Source of the DNA: an uncultured Oscillibacter sp.
GTDB taxonomy: Bacteria > Bacillota > Clostridia > Oscillospirales > Oscillospiraceae
Length of the DNA stretch: 54,433 bases
Assembly (NCBI GenBank): GCA_900544615.1
Contig: UQVS01000014.1
Span: 1 to 54,433, forward strand
Direction of reading: 5' to 3'
Part shown: piece after piece, positions 41,734-48,940 of the stretch
Position numbering within the stretch: position 1 is the stretch's first letter
Layout of the letters: each line of letters starts with the position of its first letter
The notes under the pieces: generated by a model
What the model was told of the DNA's origin: nothing
The model's database searches: none
What the model saw: the letters and a program-made list of their open reading frames with translations, nothing else
Translations under genes and position numbers: made by a program

Positions 41734-43464
41734 ATGGCTTTTGAATTGAAAATGCCCCAGTTGGGCCTGACCATGGAGGAGGGTACCGTCTCCAAGTGGA
41801 TCAAGCATGAGGGCGACGAAGTGAAGGTCGGCGATGTTGTGGTGGAGATCACCACCGATAAGCTGACCAACGAAGTGACCAGCGAAGCGGAAGGCACCAT
41901 GCTGAAGATCGTGGCTCAGGAGGGCGACGATGTACCCGTGAAGGGGACTCTGGCATGGATCGGCAAGCCCGGTGAGCAGGTTGGCGGCGCTCCCGCCGCT
42001 GCCGCTCCTGCAGTACCCTTTGCACCTGCCGCTCCCGCAGCTCCTGCAAAGCCCGCCGGCGACACCAGCGTGATCGTCATCGGCGGCGGCCCCGGCGGCT
42101 ATGTGGCAGCAATCCGCGCCGCACAGCTGGGCGCCAAGGTGACCCTGATCGAAAAGCAGTATCTGGGCGGCACCTGCCTGAACGTGGGCTGCATTCCCAC
42201 CAAGTGCCTGCTGCACTCTGCTGAACTGGTGGAGGACATCAAGAATCAGGGCAAGGACATCGGCGTGGAAGTGGACGGCGTGAAGGTCAACTTCCAGCAG
42301 GTCATCGCCCACAAGAACGAGATCTCCAAGAAGCTCACCGGCGGTGTTGCCGGCCTGCTGAAGATGAACAAGGTCAAGAAGATCGACGGCGAGGCCACCT
42401 TTGTGGGCGAGAAGAAGCTCTCTGTGAAGAAGGCTGACGGCACCACCGAGGAGATGACCGCTGACGCCATCATCGTGGCCACCGGCTCCATCAACTCCCA
42501 GCCTCCCATCCCCGGCCTGAAGGAGAACCCCAACTGCATCGACTCTACCGGCGCTCTGTCTCTGGAGAAGCTGCCCAAGACCATGGTGGTCATCGGCGGC
42601 GGCGTCATCGGTCTGGAGCTGGCCTGCGCTTACGCTGGCTTCGGTACCAAGATCACCGTGGTGGAAGCCATGGATCATATGTTGCCCATGCTGGACGGCG
42701 ACCTGACCAAGATCGGTGTTGCCCACATGAAGAAGATGGGTATGGAGTTCAATCTGGAATGCCCTGTGCAGTCCGTTGAGGAGTCCCCTGTGGGCGCCAA
42801 GGTAGTCTGCAAGAACAAGGCCGGCGAAACCGTCAGTTTCGAGGCCGAAAAGGTTCTGGTTGCCATCGGCCGTAAGGCCAACACCGCTTCCCTGAATCTG
42901 GAAGCCGGCAAGATCGACAACGACCGCGGCCGGATCATCGTCAACGACAAGATGGAGACGAATGTCCCCGGCGTGTACGCTATCGGCGACTGCGTGCTGG
43001 GCCATGCACAGCTGGCTCATACCGCTTCTGCCATGGGCGAGGTTGCTGCTGAGAACATCATGGGTCAGGAAGCCCATTATGACGAAAAGACCAACCCCAC
43101 CTGCGTGTACATCGAGCCGGAGGCCGCTTCCGTGGGTCTCACCGAGGAGCAGTGCAAGGCACAGGGTCTGGAGTACAAGGTTGGCAAGTTCCCCATGAGC
43201 GCCAACGGCAAGGCTCTGATTCTCAACGGCGGCGAGGGCATCGTGAAGATCATCGCCGGCAAGGAATTCGGCGAGATCCTCGGTATGCACATCATCGGGC
43301 CCCGTGCCACCGACCTCATCTGCGAGGGCGCTCTGGCTATCGAGGGCGAGATGACGCTGGATGAGATCATTGCTACCATCCATTCTCATCCCACGGTCAC
43401 CGAGACCATGCGGGAGGCTGCTCTGCAGGCTGAGAAGCGTGCAATTCACACTTCCAATAAGTAA
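41734..43464 (+). CDS. Dihydrolipoamide dehydrogenase E3 with N-terminal lipoyl domain
   Basis: The 576-residue flavoprotein reoxidises lipoamide with NAD. Residues 1-81 are a lipoyl domain (Lys 43). An Ala/Pro linker then leads to the E3 core with FAD motif VIVIGGGPGGYVAAIRAAQLG, redox-active GGTCLNVGCIPTKCLL near residue 147, the NAD fold MVVIGGGVIGLELACAYAGFG, AIGDCVLG and the catalytic His region near the C-terminus (HSHPTVTE). The lipoyl fusion makes it longer than the usual 460-480 residues but is known in Firmicutes. It is in the same operon as E1 and E2. Confidence 0.95.
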   Translation: MAFELKMPQLGLTMEEGTVSKWIKHEGDEVKVGDVVVEITTDKLTNEVTSEAEGTMLKIVAQEGDDVPVKGTLAWIGKPGEQVGGAPAAAAPAVPFAPAAPAAPAKPAGDTSVIVIGGGPGGYVAAIRAAQLGAKVTLIEKQYLGGTCLNVGCIPTKCLLHSAELVEDIKNQGKDIGVEVDGVKVNFQQVIAHKNEISKKLTGGVAGLLKMNKVKKIDGEATFVGEKKLSVKKADGTTEEMTADAIIVATGSINSQPPIPGLKENPNCIDSTGALSLEKLPKTMVVIGGGVIGLELACAYAGFGTKITVVEAMDHMLPMLDGDLTKIGVAHMKKMGMEFNLECPVQSVEESPVGAKVVCKNKAGETVSFEAEKVLVAIGRKANTASLNLEAGKIDNDRGRIIVNDKMETNVPGVYAIGDCVLGHAQLAHTASAMGEVAAENIMGQEAHYDEKTNPTCVYIEPEAASVGLTEEQCKAQGLEYKVGKFPMSANGKALILNGGEGIVKIIAGKEFGEILGMHIIGPRATDLICEGALAIEGEMTLDEIIATIHSHPTVTETMREAALQAEKRAIHTSNK

Positions 43465-43652
43465 GATTTTGGCTCCAAATGGGTGCTTTGCCCCCTCTGT
43501 TGACCAGGTCTGAAGCAATATATGTTATAGCACGGCGGCTGTAACATGGACAGCGCCGCGGCTTGTCCCGAAAGGGGCAAGCCGCGAGGCTGTGTAAATT
43601 CATCACTGTCCCGCGGCGTCAGCCGCAGTGGAATGGGAAAGGAGCGCTTGCC

Positions 43653-44372
43653 ATGCCAGCTGTTCAGAAGAAAAAACCAGCGTTGGAACAGCAGATCAAT
43701 GAGGAAGGGATTCGATTTCTCGGCAAGCACGTTTCCCGGGAAAAGGCGACGGCTCTTTTTGCAGCGACGCTGCTTGCCTGTGCCATGCCGATGATTTTGG
43801 GCGTGCGCGATTGGGCGAGGATCCCGCAGATGGTCACCACCGGTCTGGTGGGGATCAGCGGCGAGGATGATTCCCTTCCACGGTGGGCAGTGGTTTTTTT
43901 GATTCCCGGACTTATGTGCCTCCTGAATGTGATCGTTCACGGACAGCTGATGCTTCATCAGTCCAAGATGAAAATACCGCCGAAACAGATTCGGGTGGTA
44001 GGCCGCTGGGGGATCCCCATTGTGGGAACGTTTCTCAGCGCCGGAATGATTCAATATGCCGCAGGGGAGGCCGTGTTGCCGCTGTCTTTCACTGCGTCCT
44101 GTATCCTCTGTCTTGCCATGATGCTTCTGGGCGGTCATCTGTGGGATTGTCCCACAAACGCGGTGCTCTCGCTCAGGCACGCTTTCACCGGAATGGTTCA
44201 GGAGGGTGACTCTTGGAAAAGTCTGCACCGGTTTGCGGCAATCGTTTGGCTTGCGGCGGGGCTTGCAGCCCTGTTGGATACCATGCTCCACAATCAGGTG
44301 GCAGTCATAGGAGTTACGGCTCTGCTGGCTGCGTTAATACTTCCTGAACTTTGGGCGAAGAGGGGGGGATGA
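43653..44372 (+). CDS. Predicted membrane protein, DUF1648/SdpI-like
   Basis: The 239-residue protein has about five or six hydrophobic segments (residues 30-50, 70-95, 110-135, 140-165, 190-215, 220-235). A conserved-looking loop, RIPQMVTTGLVGISGEDDSLPRW, suggests the DUF1648 domain of SdpI-type proteins. The assignment is tentative. GGAAAGGAGCGCTTGCC precedes ATG 43653. It lies between the E3 gene and the TRAP genes on the same strand, so it may be an accessory of transport, but nothing direct shows this. The 190-bp gap before it shows no clear promoter or terminator. Confidence 0.75.
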   Translation: MPAVQKKKPALEQQINEEGIRFLGKHVSREKATALFAATLLACAMPMILGVRDWARIPQMVTTGLVGISGEDDSLPRWAVVFLIPGLMCLLNVIVHGQLMLHQSKMKIPPKQIRVVGRWGIPIVGTFLSAGMIQYAAGEAVLPLSFTASCILCLAMMLLGGHLWDCPTNAVLSLRHAFTGMVQEGDSWKSLHRFAAIVWLAAGLAALLDTMLHNQVAVIGVTALLAALILPELWAKRGG

Positions 44373-44459
44373 GCAGATCGCACCGGAGGGTGGATCAACT
44401 CGTTGAAAATCGCCTGCCGCACGTGAGAGGCCGGCGAAAAAACAGAAGGGATTGGTAAA

Positions 44460-44984
44460 ATGAAAGTCTATAAGAAAATTATGGACGGACTGGCAATGAT
44501 CGAAAAGGTGATCCTGAGCGTCATTACCGTGGTAGTTACCGTGGTTACCTTTGCAAACGTTGTGGTCCGTTATGCGTCTGACAGTCAGTTCGCATGGAGC
44601 GAAGAGCTGGTCATCAACCTCTTTGTTCTGATGATTATGATGGGCTGCGCTCTGTGTGCGCGGGAAGGCAGCCTCATCAGCCTCTCCCTGATCTTCGATT
44701 TTCTGAAGGTCAAGGGCAAGAAAATTTTTGTAGCCATCATCACCGTTGTCAACTGCGCGTTCTACGGCGTGCTGCTGTACACCGGCTGGCAGAAGGTTCT
44801 CAGCCAGATGGCAAGCGGCAAGCATACTTATTCTCTGAACTGGCCTGAGTGGGTGTTCTCCATCTTCCTGCCCATCGGCGCTGTTCTGCTTATTATTCAT
44901 ACCATCGAATATTTCATCGACGTGATGAGCAATAATGCTGCCTGCGTCAAGATCGAAGAAGGGGAGGAAGAGAACAATGATTAA
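44460..44984 (+). CDS. dctQ: TRAP transporter small membrane subunit (DctQ)
   Basis: The 174-residue protein has four membrane spans and the family pattern VVVRYASDSQFAWSEELVINLFVLMIMMGCALCAREGSLISL in pieces near residues 37-80. It bridges the binding protein and the large subunit. Its final codons overlap the dctM start (stop 44984, ATG 44977). It belongs to a complete dctQ-dctM-dctP set, which imports organic anions using the sodium gradient. Confidence 0.93.
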   Translation: MKVYKKIMDGLAMIEKVILSVITVVVTVVTFANVVVRYASDSQFAWSEELVINLFVLMIMMGCALCAREGSLISLSLIFDFLKVKGKKIFVAIITVVNCAFYGVLLYTGWQKVLSQMASGKHTYSLNWPEWVFSIFLPIGAVLLIIHTIEYFIDVMSNNAACVKIEEGEEENND

Positions 44985-46281
44985 CCTGATTCTGTTCGGC
45001 ACCTTCTTCATCATGCTGCTGCTGAACATTCCTATTGCAGTCAGCCTGGGTACCTCTGCCATTCTGGCAATGCTTTATGCACACGACCCGTTCACTGTTA
45101 TTTCTACCAACGTCTATAACGGCATGGCCAAGTTCCTGCTGCTGGCCATTCCTTTCTTCGTGCTGTCCGGCAACATCATGGCCAAGGCCGGCATTTCTAC
45201 CCGTCTGGTCAACTTCATTGATGACTGCGTGGGCCATCGCCGCGGCGGTATTGCAATCGTCTGCGTTATCGTGGCTTGCTTCTTCGGCGCGATTTCCGGT
45301 TCCGGCCCGGCTACCGTGGCTGCTTTGGGCATCATTCTGATCCCCGCCATGATCAACCGCGGCGGCTTCTCCGCTCCCTTTGCCTCCGCCATGATGGCAA
45401 CGGCTTCCTCCATCGCCATCGTTATCCCGCCCTCCATCGCTTTCGTTGTGTACGCCTCCATCACCGGCGTCTCCGTTGGTGATATGTTCATGGGCGGCAT
45501 CCTCCCCGGCATCATGATGGGTCTGGCTCTGGTCGTCATCATCATGCTGGAGGTCCGCAAGCAGGGCCTGAAGGCATCCCGTGAGCGCGCCTCCTGGGGC
45601 CAGCGTGCCAGAACCTTCGGTACGGCTTTCTGGGGCTTCCTGGTGCCTGTCATCATCCTGGGCGGCATCTACGGCGGCATCTTCACCCCGACGGAGGCCG
45701 CTGCCGTGTCCGTGGTTTACGGCCTGTTCGTGGGTGTGTTCATCTATCGCGAGGTCAAGTGGAAGGACATGGGCGAGTTGCTGGTTGACTCCGGCAAGAC
45801 CACCGGCGGCATCATGCTGATCATCGGTTCTGCCACTCTGTTTGCTTACATCTGCACCATCCATGGCATTTCTCAGGCTGCCCAGGGCCTGCTGCTGGAC
45901 ATCGCAGGCAACAAGATCGTTTTCCTGCTGATCGTCAACGTGATCTTCCTGATCGCCGGCTGCTTCGTGGACGCCAACTCCGCAATGTACATCTTCATTC
46001 CCATTATGTATCCTGTGGCTCAGCAGCTGGGCATTGATCTGGTTCATTTCGGCGTGCTGTCCACCGTGAACCTGGCCATCGGCCAGGTGACCCCTCCCGT
46101 GGGTGTCAACCTGTTCGTGGCTATCGGCGTTGCTGACAAGCTTCAGGGCCTGAAGGACAAGACCAAGGTCACCATCGCGTCCATGTCCAAGGCTGTGTGG
46201 CCCATGATTCTGGCCTGCGTTATCACCCTGCTGGTGGTCACCTACGTTCCCTTCTTCTCCACCGTGTTCCTGAAGGGCTGA
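44977..46281 (+). CDS. dctM: TRAP transporter large permease subunit (DctM)
   Basis: The 434-residue transporter has about 12 spans. DctM landmarks are LLAIPFFVLSGNIMAKAG, CVIVACFFGAISGSGPATVAALG, and the late QVTPPVGVNLFVAIGVAD. It is the ion-coupled core of the TRAP system. ATG 44977 follows GGGGAGGAAGAGAACA and lies inside the dctQ end. A stem-loop separates it from dctP. Confidence 0.95.
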   Translation: MINLILFGTFFIMLLLNIPIAVSLGTSAILAMLYAHDPFTVISTNVYNGMAKFLLLAIPFFVLSGNIMAKAGISTRLVNFIDDCVGHRRGGIAIVCVIVACFFGAISGSGPATVAALGIILIPAMINRGGFSAPFASAMMATASSIAIVIPPSIAFVVYASITGVSVGDMFMGGILPGIMMGLALVVIIMLEVRKQGLKASRERASWGQRARTFGTAFWGFLVPVIILGGIYGGIFTPTEAAAVSVVYGLFVGVFIYREVKWKDMGELLVDSGKTTGGIMLIIGSATLFAYICTIHGISQAAQGLLLDIAGNKIVFLLIVNVIFLIAGCFVDANSAMYIFIPIMYPVAQQLGIDLVHFGVLSTVNLAIGQVTPPVGVNLFVAIGVADKLQGLKDKTKVTIASMSKAVWPMILACVITLLVVTYVPFFSTVFLKG

Positions 46282-46304
46282 TTCCCGTTCGATCTGTTGC
46301 TCTT

Positions 46305-46332
46305 ATGAGCCGGAGGAGCGTCTCCGGCTCAT
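46305..46332 (+). other. Intergenic stem-loop between dctM and dctP
   Basis: ATGAGCCGGAG (46305-46315) pairs exactly with CTCCGGCTCAT (46322-46332). There is no T-tract. It may protect the 5' end of a processed dctP mRNA so that the binding protein is made in excess. Confidence 0.6.
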
Positions 46333-46373
46333 GGGAGTTCAGATATTTTCAAACATTTTGAGGAGGAAAAACC

Positions 46374-47459
46374 ATGAAAAAGTTTCTTGCACTCGCACTG
46401 GCGCTGACCATGGCTCTGTCTCTGGCAGCCTGCGGCGGCAGCAGCTCCGGCAGCAACGATTCCAACGCTGCTGACAACAGCACCGACTCCAGCAACACCG
46501 AATCCGGCACCACTTTCGAGAAGCAGACCTGGCGTTATGCCTGCTCCGCTACCGAGAACACCTGCTGGGCTGACATGGGTCGTGACTTCGGCCAGATGGT
46601 CAGCGACGCTACCGGCGGTGCCATCACCGTTGAGGTCTATGCTGCCGACCAGCTGACTGCCGGCAACCAGTCCGAAGGCATTCAGGCCGTTATGGACGGT
46701 TCCACTCAGCTCTCCGCTCACTCCAACCTGATCTATTCCGCTTTCGATCAGCGGCTGAACGTTGTGTCCCTGCCCTTCCTGTTCGACTCCTTCGATGACG
46801 TTGACGCCAAGCTGGACGGCGACGCCGGTAAGGCTGTCGGCGAGGTCGTTGAGAGCATGGGCCTGCACCTGCTGGGCATCGCTGAGAACGGCTTCCGTCA
46901 TCCCACCAACAGCAAGCACCCCATCGCTTCTCTTGCTGATATGAAGGGTCTGAAGATCCGTGTTGCCGGTTCCTCTGTTCTGAATAACGCTTATCAGGCT
47001 TGGGGTGCCAACTGGGCCAACGCTAACTGGTCCGAGGTGTTCACCGCTCTGCAGACCGGTACTTATGACGGTCAGGAGAACCCCCTGCCCACCGCTGATG
47101 GCGCTTCCATCGCTGAGGTTCAGAAGTATGTGACCTACTGGACCGGCGTGTATGACTGCATCTTCTTCACCATGAACGCTGACCTGTACAACAGCCTGTC
47201 TCCTGAACTGCAGCAGATCGTTGACGAGTGCGGCCAGAAGGCTGCCCAGAATCAGCGTAAGCTGGAGCGTGAGCAGGATCAGGAAGTTCTGCAGAAGTGG
47301 GCTGACGCCGGCGTTACCGTCACTGAGCTGACTGACGAGGCTGCTGCCGAGTTCAAGGATGCTTCCTCCGGCGTTGCCGATCTGTTCGTGAAGGACTGCG
47401 TGGACAAGGGCTTCGATCAGTCTGAGGTCGAGTCTCTGGTTGCAGCATTCCAGAAGTAA
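46374..47459 (+). CDS. dctP: TRAP transporter solute-binding lipoprotein (DctP)
   Basis: The 361-residue lipoprotein has a signal ending LSLAAC (Cys 20), a Ser/Asn/Asp/Thr-rich linker to about residue 45, and the DctP fold. WRYACSATENTCWADMGRDFGQMV, LPFLFDSFDDVDAK, GFRHPTNSKHPI and LQTGTYDGQENPL mark the family; the conserved Arg in GLKIRVAGS normally binds a carboxylate. This supports an organic acid as substrate. TTGAGGAGGAAAAACC precedes the ATG. Here it follows the membrane genes, and it ends in a strong terminator. Confidence 0.94.
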   Translation: MKKFLALALALTMALSLAACGGSSSGSNDSNAADNSTDSSNTESGTTFEKQTWRYACSATENTCWADMGRDFGQMVSDATGGAITVEVYAADQLTAGNQSEGIQAVMDGSTQLSAHSNLIYSAFDQRLNVVSLPFLFDSFDDVDAKLDGDAGKAVGEVVESMGLHLLGIAENGFRHPTNSKHPIASLADMKGLKIRVAGSSVLNNAYQAWGANWANANWSEVFTALQTGTYDGQENPLPTADGASIAEVQKYVTYWTGVYDCIFFTMNADLYNSLSPELQQIVDECGQKAAQNQRKLEREQDQEVLQKWADAGVTVTELTDEAAAEFKDASSGVADLFVKDCVDKGFDQSEVESLVAAFQK

Positions 47460-47490
47460 GAGATTCTGAACAGAATCAGATTTAAATGAA

Positions 47491-47530
47491 AAAACCAGCG
47501 GCTGTGATGATTCACAGCCGCTGGTTTTTT
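47491..47530 (+). terminator. Terminator of the dehydrogenase-TRAP operon
   Basis: AAAACCAGCGGCTGTGA and TTCACAGCCGCTGGTTTTTT form a very stable stem with a three-base loop and T-run, 31 bases after dctP. Confidence 0.95.
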
Positions 47531-47566
47531 GCAGATATTCGCTCAAAAAGGGAAGTGGATATAAAG

Positions 47567-47592
47567 AAAAAACTTGCTTTTTTCAAAGCAAG
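47567..47592 (-). terminator. Terminator of the original tRNA-Ala gene
   Basis: On the minus strand CTTGCTTT pairs with AAAGCAAG (47573-47592) and is followed by TTTTTTC. It lies just beyond the CCA end of the tRNA fragment, as expected for the transcript end of the intact gene. Confidence 0.75.
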
Positions 47593-47622
47593 CATTTATT
47601 AAGAATACTCAGCGCACCCGAT

Positions 47623-47681
47623 TGGTGGAGATAAGCGGGATCGAACCGCTGACCTCTTGACTGCCAGTCAAGCGCTCTCCC
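47623..47681 (-). pseudogene. 3' fragment of tRNA-Ala(GGC): attachment site of the ICE
   Basis: Read on the minus strand, the fragment gives GGGAGAGCG, a perfect anticodon arm CTTGA-CTGGCAG-TCAAG (anticodon GGC), variable loop, T arm CAGCGG-TTCGATC-CCGCT, acceptor strand TATCTCC, discriminator A and encoded CCA. Upstream of GGGAGAGCG the match to tRNA-Ala stops: no GCTC strand for the D stem and no proper 5' acceptor strand. This is the pattern left when an integrative element inserts in the 3' half of a tRNA gene. The intact copy should be at the far end of the element, outside the window. Confidence 0.8.
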
Positions 47682-47769
47682 GGTTAGTGCGGTTACATAC
47701 CCCTCTAAACCGGGTCAAAAGAGCGCTTCAATACGCGGGCAACCCCAAAACACACCCTGAATGTCTTTC

Positions 47770-47798
47770 ATTATAGTCAAAGAAAGCCCGTATATCAA
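47770..47798 (-). promoter_or_regulatory. Outward-facing promoter at the element end
   Basis: On the minus strand TTGATA (47793-47798), 17 bases and a perfect TATAAT (47770-47775) point out of the element into the tRNA-Ala fragment. No open reading frame follows. The rest of 47699-47876 holds only this promoter and that of the tnpW-like gene. Confidence 0.6.
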
Positions 47799-47835
47799 GG
47801 AAAATAATTTTTCGGCTTTGCGTCCCTCCACGGCA

Positions 47836-47844
47836 TGATATAAT
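47836..47844 (+). promoter_or_regulatory. Extended -10 promoter of the tnpW-like gene
   Basis: TGATATAAT (TG plus perfect TATAAT, 47836-47844) is an extended -10 element. A weak -35 (TTTGCG) lies 16 bases upstream. Confidence 0.5.
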
Positions 47845-47876
47845 TTTTGTGTCCATGTTGGAAAGGAGGTGCAGGC

Positions 47877-48053
47877 ATGGGAAAAGAATATATTGCCGGA
47901 GAGACCCAACGATACGAAATTGGCGGTCGAGTTTTTATCGTTGAGCCACGGTACAGGAAAGACGGTGAAAGCATGGCAGACATCTTGCTAAAGCTGATGT
48001 TTGCCGACTTGGACGAAGAGATGCGAGCAGCAAATAAAACTACAACGGACTAA
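47877..48053 (+). CDS. TnpW-like small transposon-encoded protein
   Basis: The 58-residue protein (RYEIGGRVFIVEPRYRKDG, then SMADILLKLMFADLDEEM) has the layout of TnpW-family proteins found in Tn4451-type and related clostridial elements. These have a short beta segment, a basic turn and a C-terminal helix. Their function is unknown. AAAGGAGGTGCAGGC sets ATG 47877. It is the first gene inside the element and is followed by a large stem-loop. Confidence 0.6.
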   Translation: MGKEYIAGETQRYEIGGRVFIVEPRYRKDGESMADILLKLMFADLDEEMRAANKTTTD

Positions 48054-48101
48054 AATTGAAAGTATCAATCTGGCAGTCAGCAAGAGGTTTTTATTCTAAC
48101 G

Positions 48102-48145
48102 GTAAGCTCCCGTTGCCTAAATCTTTATAGGCAGCAGGAGCTTAC
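48102..48145. terminator. Large stem-loop between converging tnpW-like and HEPN-like genes
   Basis: GTAAGCTCC (48102-48110) and GGAGCTTAC (48137-48145) are exact complements. They enclose a second stem GCCTA/TAGGC. It sits 49 bases after one stop and 11 bases after the other. T-rich flanks suggest a shared terminator. Confidence 0.7.
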
Positions 48146-48155
48146 TGTTTGGGGG

Positions 48156-48764
48156 CTATTTTAGAAAATCAAAGTCCAATTCAAATGAGGGATCTTTCCT
48201 TTTCATTTCTTTTAGTTCCTCAAAGGTGTAGCCGCATTTTTCTTCTATTAGCTTTCGGAGCGCTTTCCTTTCGTCCTCGGATGGAGTAGTATCTTCAATC
48301 TCAATCGTTGCTTTACTGCATTCGCTCTGATGGGCTTTATAAAAATCCGTCGCAGCAGTACACAGTTGCCAACACAAAACACCCAAATCAATATCCAAAC
48401 TCAGTTTTCCATCAGTTGCCTGTGCAGCTTGGACAAATCTGAGGTCTGGATCTCGATTATAATGAATTTCAAACTTATTAATATTCTTTACTGCATCAGC
48501 ATTACCTAAATCAAAATTACCGCTATGGAGATATGCACAGCGCAATTTATAGCAAATTTCCTCATCAAAACCATCTTTGAATTTAAGCGCACTTATCGGA
48601 TTTACATATTCACTATACCACTTCTTATAGTGGTCAGCTACTTTTGTATTTGGATAGGCAATATTCCCGCAAATATCTGGAAGAGTTAACGCAATGCCCA
48701 ACGCCGAATATGGGTAGCCATCTCGCAAAAGGCCATTGATTTCATTCACGAGTTGTTCGATCAT
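48156..48764 (-). CDS. AT-rich hypothetical protein with HEPN-like RX4H motif
   Basis: The 202-residue protein is mostly helical, with no signal or membrane span. Residues near 80-95 read CYKLRCAYLHSGNFD. R-x4-H followed by a small residue is the pattern of HEPN-domain ribonucleases and of many uncharacterised HEPN-like proteins. LTLPDICGNIAYP near residue 24 is a second recognisable block. The base composition is clearly more AT-rich than its neighbours and it runs against the ICE genes, so it looks like recently acquired cargo. ATG 48764 follows AAGGGGTGTGAAGAA. There is no obvious antitoxin partner. The nuclease role is inference. Confidence 0.7.
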   Translation of the reverse strand: MIEQLVNEINGLLRDGYPYSALGIALTLPDICGNIAYPNTKVADHYKKWYSEYVNPISALKFKDGFDEEICYKLRCAYLHSGNFDLGNADAVKNINKFEIHYNRDPDLRFVQAAQATDGKLSLDIDLGVLCWQLCTAATDFYKAHQSECSKATIEIEDTTPSEDERKALRKLIEEKCGYTFEELKEMKRKDPSFELDFDFLK

Positions 48765-48891
48765 TTCTTCACACCCCTTATATCTAAAAGTTTTTAACAT
48801 CATATCACACTTTTGAATGTAGCACTACCCCAAACAGAGACTATGGGGCGTGTTCATGTATAACACCACGAAGGGAGGTCACTTCCACCCG

Positions 48892-48915
48892 GCCAGTCTG
48901 CGGACTGGCTTTTTT
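48892..48915 (+). terminator. Terminator directly ahead of parB
   Basis: GCCAGTC (48892-48898) pairs with GACTGGC (48903-48909), followed by TTTTTT. It ends 25 bases before the parB ATG. A terminator in the leader implies either a border between units or attenuation of parB. Confidence 0.75.
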
Positions 48916-48940
48916 CATGCCACGAAAAGGAGGTTTGCAA

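Noticed and set aside
41617..43518. 633-codon frame opposite the E3 gene
   Set aside because: It mirrors the E3 codon pattern and has no recognisable domain.
47623..47702. Intact tRNA-Ala gene
   Set aside because: No D-stem partner for GAGC and only four pairs possible with a 5' acceptor strand, so it is treated as a 3' fragment.
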